Shown here piece after piece: positions 46,641 to 57,003 of a DNA stretch of 64,000 nucleotides. A program made the translations under genes and the position numbers. Numbering within the stretch: position 1 is the first letter of the stretch; every line of letters begins with the position of its first letter. The notes under the pieces were generated by a model. It was given only the letters and a program-made list of their open reading frames with translations, did not search any database and was not told the DNA's origin. The stretch spans positions 3,732,949 through 3,796,948 of the forward strand of contig RPFO01000050.1 in NCBI GenBank assembly GCA_009746045.1, in the 5' to 3' direction. This DNA comes from Mesostigma viride (taxonomy: Eukaryota; Streptophyta; Mesostigmatophyceae; Mesostigmatales; Mesostigmataceae).

Positions 46641-46724
46641 GCATCTGCATGCCCCTTGGCTGCGAAGTAAAGGACAGGACAGCAGGGACTCGACACGTGT
46701 ACTCCATTTACACCAGCACCATTA

Positions 46725-47240
46725 AGCAACGCGCCGCCTGCAGCTTGTAGGGCACCTAGCTCGCACCAACCAGGTAGACACCTCACGTGGCCCCCCCGCA
46801 GGACTGCGACCAGCCCAGCCTGGCCGGCACCTCCTGACGTGGGCTGGGCCTAGTGATGTTAGACGCCGCAAGGCCCGCACCTTCAAGGAACAGCTAGTAG
46901 AGGACATGGGGGGCCTCGGCCTCTCCATGATTTGGAAGAAGATGATGGACAAGGCCAAGTGGGCCCAGGTCATAGAGGACAATGAGCCCCCCCCACAATG
47001 AGTGGGGAAGCGCCCGCGTGTGCAATCCCGCGGGAGGCACGCCAGATAGCTCCCCCTCGGGCAGCGTGCGGCTGCCTAGATAGATGTTGTAGTTAGAATG
47101 CTGTTAGATAGATGTAGTATGTAGCCAATGTAGATAGATTAGACCGGTAGGAATGTTGCACCCATCCATCCATCCATCGGGGTTAATGCTCCGTGACTCC
47201 CCAACGGGAGCACGAGTCTAATTAATTAATTAATTAATTT
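46725..47240 (+). mobile_element. LINE family B, 3' fragment
   Basis: Begins at the RT C-terminal segment LQLVGHLARTNQVDTS and carries FKEQLVEDMGGLGLSMIWKK, longer here than in the copy at 27058. It ends with CATC repeats, CTCCGTGACTCCCCAACG and an (AATT)n tail. Confidence 0.8.
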
Positions 47241-48009
47241 ACACTAGCTAGCTACACACAGTTGCATGGCTTGTTAGCTGCCAGCTGCATGCAACACTGG
47301 AACTACCCACATGTCCATGTGGCGCAAGCATGCAGTACGTACAGTGGGAAGCACCTTAATTACCTCTGTAAGGCGCAAGGTGCAATCACCTAGAGTACCA
47401 TAAAGGATTTGGAAACTCATGTTAGAGAGGTCAGCTCTCAAGTGCTGTGATGGTGCATGTAAGCAGTGGTGAATTCATGTTAGTTATCACATTGCTTTGG
47501 GGGTCCTTTACGGAGTTGGTATTCCTCATCTGCCCCAACACCTTATTTGGTCGACCCGATGGCACAACTCCTCAGTCCACATGGCAGATTGCTGCTACAC
47601 ACGTGGCACAGCCATGATAGTTGCAGGAGTTGCAAACCTCTTGGCAGCGACAGCCCACACAACAGAAACTGGAAAATTGTAGCTATCAATCTGAAAAATC
47701 ACAGGCCCCCTCAACAGAGCTCGCAACGCTGTTGGCACGCATTGCACACATAGTTGCCTTCTTAGCAATGAGACAGCTTTATATACAATTGTACACCATC
47801 TGCAGAGCACAAATTCAGCTCGAGAGCTTGATCAGGCACAGACCCTGCTCAAAATGCCTGTGCCGATCACATTCGGCCAGGGTCCACGTCGAGGGATGGC
47901 ACTGAATGTGAGACTGATTTGAAGAGCATGTTTTGCTGGGGAGGCGGAGAGCATCCAGCTGCCACAATAACTGAGCTCACGTAATCACACCATGTCAAGG
48001 GTTCATGCA
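47241..48009. other. Intergenic stretch, no gene recognised
   Basis: Less GC-rich than the flanking genes. Several 60-90 codon ORFs overlap on both strands without recognisable motifs, and no clear repeats are seen. Confidence 0.5.
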
Positions 48010-48705
48010 AGCACCAGCTAGGACGAAACCAACCCCAATTCTCGGCAGGAGCCCGAAAAATGACAGGGAAGGGAGAATTCCCAGCACGTGCACTAATGTG
48101 GGCGCGGACGGCACAAAGTTGACCGAGTCACCGACAGAAGCCACCCAGCCACCCACACAAATGGTGGGATCCGTGCAACGCTCTTATCGGCATTGTGCGC
48201 AGTTTTCCAGGGCAGGATAGTAGCGGTCAGGCCAGCACCGTCGGTCGGCACCCAGGATGCTGGGGGGCGGATGTTTGCCTTACTAACCCGCCCCTGCCTT
48301 ACACATTACTTTTGGGATACGCCAACAATAAAAAAGATAGTAATCCATGTGGCGTCCAGGAGGATGCCCCGAGCCCCTCGCTGAAAGGCAACCGCATCCT
48401 GGACCATAAACTTGAGCATGCAAAAAGTAATGCCTCTGACAAGCGCAACATGGGCAAGCCAGATGCGAATTCCAGAAGCAACACCGGGCAAGAGCAAGCC
48501 GAGACGATTGACAGGGGCACACAACGGCGGCCGGAGCATTATTCAAGACACTTTCGCTGCCTCCAGCAGTCTGGCGTGTTAAACAGTGTCCGCTCTGCGT
48601 CTGTAACTGGGTTGCCAGGCAGCGGCCATAGCGCATCCGTCCCTCCTGGGAACATCACATAATCCACAAGCGTGGCCCAAAACAGCCCTCATGTGCTGAG
48701 TGATG
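48010..48705 (-). other. Coding-like segments on the - strand, not assembled into a gene
   Basis: Three - strand segments look protein-like. The first, about 48539-48704, reads LFWATLVDYVMFPGGTDALW and PLPGNPVTDAERTLFNTPDC and ends at a stop. The second, about 48306-48500, reads IRIWLAHVALVRGITFCMLK and ILLDATWITIFFIVGVSQ with two hydrophobic stretches. The third, about 48010-48160, reads SVNFVPSAPTLVHVLGILPS and ends with a hydrophobic tail and stop. They lie in different frames and I found no splice sites joining them. A membrane protein gene downstream of the Mpv17 gene is possible. Confidence 0.25.
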
Positions 48706-48846
48706 GACACTTTTGTGGTTACCACCACATTTTAAAAATGGTGACTGTTCCTTGACCCAGTCAACTGTTTCCGTAATGCAGCAGCACTTTCCCGTTTTGA
48801 CAGGCTTCGAGAATTTCAAAAAAGATCCCAAATGTCCATGCCCCTG

Positions 48847-51411
48847 TCACCTCGACTTCTTAGCCAGCATGGCAGCAAGCGAGCCAAACCCGTCAGAGTG
48901 CTTGACCCATGAGAGGAAGGCGCTCTCGATCACGCACGCGAGGTTGACGACCAGCAGGTGGTGCCGCACGGGCACAAGCGAGAAATTGGCCGCCTGGAGG
49001 GCGGTCCAAAAGACACTTTCTGAAATGTAGGTTGGCAAGAAATTCCGCCGCAAGTCGGAGCAGGCAGCATGCAGCGTGCCACCCATCGCGATGCCCGTGA
49101 AGAGGAAGAACGCGGCGACGTGAATCGGGCCAAACAGGACCGTGTCCGCCGCTACCTTGGATGCGACAAAGCGCAGGGACCCTGGCCGGAGGTTGCGACT
49201 GGCAACCTGGTCGATCCAGGTGTACCTGTGGGTAAGGAGAGAGGTTTGCAGCGCGGCAGGGGCGGGAGAACGGGAACCACCATCAAGGGTCAGAATGACA
49301 ACTCATCTGCAGTCTCATACACAGTCAACATGGCAGGGTTAAAGAGAGAAGAGAGCCAGTTTCCCAAGATAGTCCTTGTATAGTAGGCCTGCAAGGAAAA
49401 GATTATGCAGGGCCAGGCGGGGAATTTGCCCGACGCGCCTGGATATCTAGCAATCTGGCAGCTTCTTCTTCTTCTTCTTCTTCTTCTTCTTCTTCTTCTT
49501 CTTCTTCTTCTCCTTCTCCTTCTTCTTCTTCTTCTTCTTCTTCTTCTTCTTCTTCTTCTTCTTCTTCTTCTTCTTCTTCTTCTTCTTCTTCTTCTTCTTC
49601 TTCTTCTTCTTCTTCTTCTTCTTCTTCTTCTTCTTCTTCTTCGCTCCTTTTTCTTCTTCTTCTTCTTCTTCTTCTTCTTCTTCTTCTTCTTCTTCTTCTT
49701 CTTCTTCTTCTTCTTCTTCTTCTTCTTCTTCTTCTTCTTCTTCTTCTTCTTCTTCTTCTTCTTCTTCTTCTTCTTCTTCTTCTTCTTCGCTCCTTTTTCT
49801 TCTTCTTCTTCGCTCCTTTTTCTTCTTCTTCTTCGCCTTCTTCTTCTTCTTCTTCTTCTTCTTCTTCTCCTTCTCCTTCTTCTTCTTCTTCTTCTTCTTC
49901 TTCTTCTTCTTCTTCTTCTTCTTCTTCTTCTTCTTCTTCTTCTTCTTCTCTTCTTCTTCTTCTTCTTCTTCTTCTTCTTCTTCTTCTTCTTCTTCTTCTT
50001 CTTCTTCTTCTTCTTCTTCTTCTTCTTCTTCTTCTTCTTCTTCTTCTTCTTCTTCTTCTTCTTCTTCTTCTTCTTCTTCTTCTTCTTCTTCTTCTTCTTC
50101 TTCTTCTTCTTCTTCTTCTTCTTCTTCTTCTCCTTCTTCTTCTTCTCCTCCTCCTCCTCCTCCTCCTTCTCCTTTCCCATTTTCTTCTTTTTAGAAGAAA
50201 TAGAGCCACTACCTTAACATTGCAAAACAAAGGTTATTGCACATAGTGAAAACAGCTTGTTGCTTCTCTTTTTATAGCAAGTTGCTACACATTACACACC
50301 ATGTCCAACCCAGACTCAGGCCAAAGTCGACGCAGGCAAGCTAGCTCAGGTACTCACCACATGTGGCCAACTGGGCCGACGAAGCTTGCGCCATACATCG
50401 AGGAAGTGAGCAGCTGCCGTGTGTTGATGTCATTCTCTTGACTCTGGGTAGATGATGACTGCGACAGCAGCTGCCGCAAACGCACAATTCAGTACAATCC
50501 GGAAACACCCTAGTCAGCTACCGATGCCAAAGCATTGAAAAGCTGCTACCAGTCCCCCACCACTCCACTCCCAAATGACTATACCTCAACCGCTTCCTTT
50601 TTTCTTATCCAAAACTGCTTCTTATCCCTATCATACCAGGTTAGACAGAATGCTTAGTTAATCTTGACGGGGGACCCAGGCAGAGCAGCCTGCCGCGCAC
50701 AAAGCCACAAGGATGGATGCTGGCAAACTTAGCAAACAACATCCATCCGTGGGAGCAAAACGAGCGTTATCCACCAAATGCCACCGAATTGTTTAAAAGT
50801 GCCAGCCGAGGGAAATGCGACCAGGGCTAACGGCACGAGTACTATTCTGTGCAAAAGAACAGACAAAGCCGACAATAGAAGGTCATGCTGAGCTGCCAGT
50901 GCCGACATTCAGAACGACGAGCAAAATAAAACCACTAGAATAGAAAATTGACGCCACAATTCCAAATTGAAGCCTTAAATTAGGAATCAAGCTATCATTT
51001 CCATGAAAATGCGCTAAACTGCTGAAATATAAATAATATTAAATAAGCGCAGCAATGCGTACAGTGGCAACCGCAATGACTTCCGCAAAAATTTTCCAGG
51101 GAAAACATATACGTTCGCAAGCTGGTAACTTAACACACCTGCTGCGACTTATTCGCACGTTTTATCTTGAGTGTCTGCGTGACCGCATCGCCCACTCCCC
51201 ACAAGAGAAGGGAAGTCGTGATCTGTGTCCGGAACGGATGTGCCTCTAACTGAGAGGAATATTTTGCCCATAGGCCCTTGAAGGTGTTTAAACGAATGGG
51301 CGACACCATGCAGAGCGAGGGGGAAATCACGACCCCTGCGGAGGTGTTTAGAGAAAAGAATGGCGTCCGAAGACAGCTAAGGGCACGACCGCACGAGCAG
51401 GCGGCGGGCAC
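48847..51411 (-). CDS. Mpv17/PMP22-family membrane protein (3 exons, ~245 aa)
   Basis: Small four-helix integral membrane protein family of mitochondrial inner or peroxisomal membranes (Mpv17, PXMP2, Sym1). Exons on the - strand: 51411-51139, 50443-50358, 49225-48847; lengths 273, 86 and 379 nt join in phase. Exon 1 carries the family's N-terminal motif (LWAKYSSQLEAHPFRTQ, then GVGDAVTQTL). Exon 2 carries MYGASFVGPVGHMW (family YG-x-GP-x-H-x-W). Exon 3 completes WY and gives DQVASRNLRPGSLRFVASK, LFGPIHVAAFFLFTG, then the C-terminal signature FWTALQAANFSLVPVRHHLL and AFLSWVKH. Start could be 51411 or the internal ATG at 51309, which would lengthen or shorten the N-terminus by 34 residues. Intron 2 (49226-50357) contains the large (TTC)n tract. 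Which subfamily and which organelle cannot be told. Confidence 0.88.
49464..50168 (+). repeat. ~700-bp (TTC)n / (GAA)n tract in the Mpv17-like gene
   Basis: Almost pure TTC on the + strand with rare CTCC and GCTCCTTTT interruptions (49643, 49788 and 49810 regions), ending in (TCC)n. Because the host gene is on the - strand, its pre-mRNA would read (GAA)n. Confidence 0.97.
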
Positions 51412-53404
51412 GACAGGCAGGCGTGATGACAGCGAAAATGTGCACCTCGGAGGCCTACGCTCGCCGCGTCTAGGACTACACGACTGTCAGTGGCGTGCAC
51501 TGGCGAAAGCGCTCATCAGCACGGTCCAGACGCAGACGAGGGGAAATTTGATGGCAGGATCGTGCACCTTTTCAATTGGCTCGCACCTGCACTTTTTCAC
51601 TGGAACTTGGCCATCCGGGGTCATTCACACCTGACAGGGGGCGTGATTCCTCGGAGTGGCCGCTTTTGGCTGCCCGGTTGGCGCCAACTCCGGTGACCGC
51701 AGCCGCCATCAATTTGCCACGTCATCAACGGCATGCTCGCGCGGGGTCAGGGAATCTGACGGCAAATTTTGAGTTCAAATTTGATGTTCGACTGGTTGCC
51801 CGAGTTGATTGAATTTAATGACGTGGCATACCTGGGTCACCTTAACTGTTATATGGAAATAAACTAACACCCATTTCACCGGAAAATTTAATGACGTGAC
51901 CGGCACACTGGCGGGGGCCACGTAGCAAATTGGGCCGAGACCCGAGAAAGCCAATGCTTTTTACGCGTTTCCTGCCCTCCCATTCCACTCTTGGCCAGTA
52001 GTGCGGAACAACTTGAATTTTCATTCAAGCGCTAGCTCGTCCCTGATGATACAGGGCACCGATTTGGGCACCAATTTCGCGTTTTGGAAGCGTGTCAGCA
52101 ACTCCCAATCAGTCAGAAGCTAGCCTTGTGAAACCCCAGGGAAGGGTGGGCGATAAGCCAAAAGGAGCCAAAAATTGAAGGCAACGCCAAGGCCGCTGGC
52201 CTTACGGAATGAACAAGCACTTTACTTCTCTACCGCAACAAACAAAGATTCGAGGTGGTAGATATGCCGGGTACTCTTGAATACAGGCTTCACGGGGATG
52301 CTGAAGGACTCTCCACACCATGTTGAGATACCTGCAACATGTTCTTTCCCTGCTCGCCTCAGATAGCTTCAATTATAACGCAATGTAACCCGCAGCAGTC
52401 GCGTATCTTTACGCGCGCCCCTTGACATGGACGGATTAAGGTGCCCAGTGGTACGAGATGTGTGGCATGTTAGCGAGATTACATCAGATTTTTCATGCTT
52501 TTCAACCCCTGACTTGTAATAACGAGACGTTCCATAAAAATGGCTTGTTTTATTTTACAAGCCTGGTTACCGGCGTACTCTCAGCGTGGAGCTGGCTTCA
52601 CTGCTGGCTGACAGAAGTATGCCAGCCTGTACCAAAGTCTAATTTCGTGTATACTGCGTGAAGGACGTTAGGCATAAGCGTTTTTCACCAGGAGAATGCT
52701 GCAAGGCCAGGTAACTTGGGTACATTGTACATTTTGGGAGCACCTTTTCGGTGGTTTTCCATTTGCAGGTATTCCCTCGTTAATGGTGGGAGAGCGATCG
52801 TAGCAATGGTGCTCCCCACTAGACACTCGCGGCCAGCTAGGCTCGAAACACACGCCCTGATCACGCAAGATGTTTCTGGCCCAACCCTCTCGGTCATCTA
52901 GTCGCTCTCAGTGTCATCAAGCCGTAATATCAGCGAACAAGGCAACACATTTCCATCTCCGTTGACATCCATCATCATGGAACACTAAAAAACGCAGATA
53001 ACATAATGGCAGGCTCGAGCTACCATGGTCCGGATACTCCCGATTTCTGGCCAGTGCTCAGGTTGTCACATTTATTTTGGGAGCGGCTTGTGCATGGCAT
53101 GGTGACCTGCTTTCCCAGTTCCTGGAAGACCGAACCCGAAACTGCAGCTGGCCTCATGGAGCATGATGGCACTGGCGGATGGCAGCACTGGCATCATCCT
53201 GAGGACCACGAATAGGGAGCCCGTGTGGCAAAAAGGCTGAGAAAATCACCAGAGGGGTGCCATGGAAACACGTTCAGCATGGGTACGTTGCGGAAGTAGA
53301 CACGTCTGCTACTGCGAATATCCATGGTCCTGTGCCCCCTAGATCGATGGCCGGAAGGGCCCTGTACCAGGCCGGAACGCACAAGGCGCTAAGTAATCTA
53401 TCAC
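51412..53404. other. Region upstream of the Mpv17-like gene, no gene assigned
   Basis: AT-richer than most of the window. Short ORFs occur on both strands, for example - strand 52685-52897 with TREYLQMENHRKGAPK, but no family motifs or consistent exon chains were found. The Mpv17 promoter should lie at its left end. Confidence 0.45.
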
Positions 53405-54235
53405 GTACGGCCCCATCTACGTAGACTAGATAGAATAGACCTGTAGGAATGTGTGCACCATCCATCCACCCACCCACCCACCCACCCACCCACCCACCCA
53501 CGTACCCACCCACCCACCCACCCACCCACCCACCCACCCACCCACCCACCCACCCACCCACCCACCCACCCACCCACCCACCCACCCACCCACCCACCCA
53601 CCCACCCACCCACCCACCCACCCACCCACCCACCCACCCACCCACCCACCCACCCCCACCCACACCCACACCCACACCCACACCCACACCCACACCCACA
53701 CCCACACCCACACCCACACCCACACCCACACCCACACCCACACCCACACCCACACCCACACCCACACCCACACCCACACCCACACCCACACCCACACCCA
53801 CACCCACACCCACACCCACACCCACACCCACAACACACACACACACACACATACACACACACACACGCCCGCCCGCCCGCCCGCCCGCCCGCCCGCCGCC
53901 CGCCGCCGCCCGCCCGCCCGCCCGCCGCCCGCCCGCCCGCCCGCCCGCCCGCCCCCGCCCGCCCGCCGCCCGCCGCCGCCCGCCCGCCCGCCCGCCGCCG
54001 CCCGCCCGCCCGCCGCCGCCCGCCCGCCCGCCCGCCCCGCCCGCCCGCCCCCGCCCGCCCGCCCGCCCGCCCGCCGGCCCGCCCGCCCGCCGCCCGCCCG
54101 CCGCCCGCCCGCACCCACCCACCCACCCACCCACCCACCCATCCATCCATCCATCCATCCATCCATCCATCCATCCATCCATCCATCCATCCATCCATCC
54201 ATCCATCCATCCATCCATCCATCCATCCATCCATG
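53405..54235 (+). repeat. Compound microsatellite (CCCA)n-(CCCACA)n-(CA)n-(CCCG)n-(ATCC)n
   Basis: About 790 bp of simple repeats in blocks: CCCA to about 53652, CCCACA to about 53832, CA to about 53867, CCCG/CCG to about 54111, CCCA again, then ATCC to 54234. It is entered from sequence typical of LINE family B (GACCTGTAGGAATG then CATCCATCC at 53440-53465). All frames are open, giving spurious long ORFs. Confidence 0.95.
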
Positions 54236-54483
54236 TTCAGATTACTTGCCCACGCTCCTTGCTATGATATGCTCACATGGGTCTTATTGCACCCACAGTT
54301 TGCCGGATCGTTAGCCTGTCCTTTTCGCTAGCCGCGCCCGATTGCAGCTGTGGCATGCCTTTGGCATGAAGGAGACTGGGGGTCTCTGCCCTTTCTCCTG
54401 TAGTGCACACACAGGGATTAAAAGCACTTCGGTGCTCCGTGACTCCCCAACGGGAGCACGAGTTTAATTAATTAATTAATTAA
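54236..54483 (+). mobile_element. LINE family C 3' end
   Basis: Contains TGGCATGCCTTTGGCATG, GGGTCTCTGCCCTTTCTCC, CACACAGGGATTAAAAGCAC and the terminal GCTCCGTGACTCCCCAACGG hairpin, followed by an (AATT)n tail. It is the + strand counterpart of 29307-29480. Confidence 0.75.
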
Positions 54484-54514
54484 TCCATCCATCCATCCAT
54501 CCATCCATCCAGAT

Positions 54515-54735
54515 GTTGCTGGCCGACCTAGTGGTCCCAGCTAGCTCAGTTTGAACACCGCATCCACTCCCACGTGTCTATTAATTAATTAATTAATTAA
54601 TCCAAGCTCCCTCTCTCTTCTTTTGGCTGCTATGCAGAACAAGAAGAGGCGGCAGAAGATAGTCCAGGCCCACACGCCAGCCCCTGTGGGCAAACCCCTT
54701 CTCCCCAAGCGGAAGGGGCGCTTTGCTGAGTAGTT
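54515..54735 (+). mobile_element. LINE family A fragment ending in the RT basic tail
   Basis: The coding remnant reads MQNKKRRQKIVQAHTPAPVG then PLLPKRKGRFAE-stop, matching 26800-26909. An extra (TTAA)n block at 54579-54600 interrupts it relative to that copy. It meets half-LINE copy 3 tail to tail in a (GAATT)n run. Confidence 0.7.
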
Positions 54736-56740
54736 GAATTGAATTGAATTGAATTGTAACATAACTCCGTTGGGAGTATATGTAGCACATAGCCCTTGAG
54801 AGGGGGTGTATGGCCTATCATACATCCTAAGCTACTTCCTGCAAGGGTGGGGATGTAAAGGACCCTTGCTCTAGGTGCACCAGGGCACTGGCATCCCCAT
54901 GATCTTCAAGCTATGCCCAGCGAAGGGGGAGCCTGTCATGGGGGGGAAGATCAGCATAGCTATACAAAGAAGCTAGGGCATGGCGTCTCAGCAGAGAGTT
55001 ATTCCCTGCATAGGCACAACAGAACTAAATAAAGCTAGGCATCATCTGGGGTGTGGCTCATAATAGGCACACATGTACATGATTAAGTAAAGCGCGTGGC
55101 TTAGCTAGATAGTGCCTCTAGGAGGCGTACATGTACATGGCCACGGTCTATCTATTCTACACTACTACTGCTATATTCCCCTAAGCTGGGGCGTCTGGAG
55201 TCGCTGGGGCCGCGGGGGGGGGGGGGTCGCCTGCCAGGGCTTATGGCCGACGTAGATGGCCGCCCCCTTCCAGTACACCGGCTGTCCCGCCTTGGTCTGC
55301 CGGAGCTGGAGGTAGGTCGGCCATAGCTCCCGTCGCCGTTGTTGCTGCGCCAGGGTCAAGTCGTCATCAAGGGTGAAGAGAGTCTTCTCGAGCCGCTTGC
55401 GGCGTCTGAGAAAAGAAATCTTGTCCGCCGGGGTCTTAAAGGTGAGAAGGAGCGGGGGCGGCCCTGCCTTACCCCGCGCGCGGGGAAGGCGGTGGGCGGC
55501 CAGCTCGATCTCACCGTTAAGGCCCATGCGACCAAGGATTTCTCTCTCAAACGCACGCAAAAGCTTCTCGGAATTCTCACCTTCCTCCATCTTGAAGTTC
55601 TTGACAATGACGTTGAGGCTGCGCTTGGCGAGCTCGGCCTCCTCGCGGAGGTCAAGCGTCTGCTGTTGAAGCTGGGCTGCGACGGCGGAGGTGGTGGAGG
55701 TGGTATGTTGCTTAAGCATGTCCGCCCATGTGGTGATGGGAGGAGCATCGCCGGCCAGGCCAGCCGGGGCTGGCTTGGCGGCAATGTCCTTCACCGCCTG
55801 GGCGGTGAGGCCTGCGGTGTTCTGCAGAACCTCGATAGCGATGGCGTTGTCCTTAAGACGCTGGTCGATGTCACGGAGCTGGGCGGTGATGGCGTCGGAG
55901 GTGGGGGTGGTGGCGGTGGAGGAGGCGAGGAGGCTGGAAGTGGCGGTGGAGATGGTGGGGAGCTCAGCAGCCAGCGTGCCGCCCATTGCCGCCACATCTG
56001 CGGCTAGGGGCGTCACGTGCTGTGAGATGGTTGCTTGGAGGTGGAAGAGGAAGGTGGATTCGGTCAAGGGGGAGGGGGTCCAGAGGTCCGTGACAGAGCG
56101 GTCAAGGATGGAAAAGAGGGCGCCGATCTGAAGACGGGGGCGAGACCAGCTGGCCAGGTTCTCAGATTGTTGTCGCATTGTGAACCGGCCGTCAGGTCCA
56201 TTGCGGAAGCGGTAGCATTGTTGAAGGCGTTGGCACAGGTCGAGAAGGGAGGCGTATGACCCATAAAACACGAACTCCAGTAGCTTGAGGGGTGGCATGT
56301 CGAAATAGCTGGGTCTGTGATCGTTGAAGGTGTTGAAGGTGGAAAATATCCCGTCAACGTCAAAATCGCGCTCAGACCAGCTCGGTTCGGCTGGGCGGCT
56401 GCGTTTTGGCTCAGGCGAGGCTGAAGGCGAGGCAGGAAGCCCGGGGGGGTGCTGGACGACCACCAGTGCGCGACTAGTGGCAGCACTGCCTTCCGGCCCT
56501 GATGGCGAAGCTGCAGCCGGAGCTGCAGACGTATTTTCATTGCCGAGCGCAGCCGCCAGGCTGCGTTGCGTCGAGGCGCGTTTATTCGCCATATAGTGCG
56601 TTATAGCTTTGGAAAATTATATCAGCATGTGCGTCTAAGAAAGACGAAGCGATTGTGATATTCACAGCTGAATTCGGGGCTCAAACGTGAAAGTTATGAG
56701 CTCCGACAGCCATGGCTACCTCGTGGCTCGTGGCTCGTGG
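54735..56740 (-). mobile_element. Half-LINE copy 3, intact, - strand
   Basis: On the - strand: one 5' monomer (ATGGCTGTCGGAGCTCATAA to TATAATTTTCC), the ORF (56592-55171), a 3' UTR of about 430 bp, the stem-loop ACTCCCAACGGAGTTATG, and a short (AATTC)n tail at 54735. It has the same layout as copy 1, without reverse transcriptase. Confidence 0.8.
55171..56592 (-). CDS. LINE ORF1-like RNA-binding protein (half-LINE copy 3, 473 aa)
   Basis: Intact homologue of the protein at 21939-23303 and of the broken copy at 23826-25243. The N-terminus has STQRSLAAALGNE and PSASPEPKR. A folded N-terminal domain of unknown type covers about residues 75-180 (EFVFYGSYASLLDLCQRL). A middle coiled-coil-like segment follows (DAITAQLRDIDQRLKDNAIA; LDLREEAELAKRSL). 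The L1-ORF1p-like C-terminus has LNVIVKNFKMEEGENSEKL, LLLTFKTPADKISFLRRR, LDDDLTLAQQQRRRELWPT and GQPVYWKGAAIYVGHKPW. The start codon follows the single 5' monomer. It probably binds element RNA; no nuclease or RT domain is present. Confidence 0.78.
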   Translation of the reverse strand: MANKRASTQRSLAAALGNENTSAAPAAASPSGPEGSAATSRALVVVQHPPGLPASPSASPEPKRSRPAEPSWSERDFDVDGIFSTFNTFNDHRPSYFDMPPLKLLEFVFYGSYASLLDLCQRLQQCYRFRNGPDGRFTMRQQSENLASWSRPRLQIGALFSILDRSVTDLWTPSPLTESTFLFHLQATISQHVTPLAADVAAMGGTLAAELPTISTATSSLLASSTATTPTSDAITAQLRDIDQRLKDNAIAIEVLQNTAGLTAQAVKDIAAKPAPAGLAGDAPPITTWADMLKQHTTSTTSAVAAQLQQQTLDLREEAELAKRSLNVIVKNFKMEEGENSEKLLRAFEREILGRMGLNGEIELAAHRLPRARGKAGPPPLLLTFKTPADKISFLRRRKRLEKTLFTLDDDLTLAQQQRRRELWPTYLQLRQTKAGQPVYWKGAAIYVGHKPWQATPPPPRPQRLQTPQLRGI

Positions 56741-56741
56741 C

Positions 56742-56880
56742 TGAGTAGTTAAGTTATAATTATTATTTTTTTCTAGACTAGATGGCTTAGTTCGATTACG
56801 CGGCTTCGCCCACATCCACCCATCCAGCAAGGAATATTTGCTACATGATCTCCCAACGGAGTCATGTTGTAATTCAACTT
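56742..56880 (+). mobile_element. LINE family A 3' UTR fragment
   Basis: Begins GAGTAGTTAAG, passes through GATTACGCGGCTTCGCCCAC and ends TGATCTCCCAACGGAGTCAT plus a short T-rich tail. It aligns with 26905-27030. Confidence 0.7.
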
Positions 56881-56954
56881 TTTTTATAGGAGCAGGGGAG
56901 CCGGTCGATCCAGCCTTACCCCGCGCGCGGGGAAGGCGGACAGCCGTGTGTTAG

Positions 56955-57003
56955 GGCCGTGTGTTACGTATACTCCCAACGGATGTATGTTCTTAATTAA
57001 TTT
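56955..57003 (+). mobile_element. Short terminal stem-loop fragment
   Basis: GTTACGTATACTCCCAACGG followed by ATGTATGTTCTTAATTAATT, the same terminal motif as the half-LINE 3' ends. The preceding GCCTTACCCCGCGCGCGGGG resembles the ORF1 region, suggesting an internally deleted copy. Confidence 0.5.

Noticed and set aside
49290-50230. Poly-Lys, Arg, Glu, Leu and Phe ORFs of about 270-296 aa
   Set aside because: Translations of the (TTC)n tract, which lies inside a spliced intron of the Mpv17-like gene.
53274-54331. Long ORFs in all frames over the compound microsatellite (up to about 318 aa)
   Set aside because: They are open only because the DNA is a simple repeat lacking stops; the residues are PTHP, THTH or GGWV periodicities.
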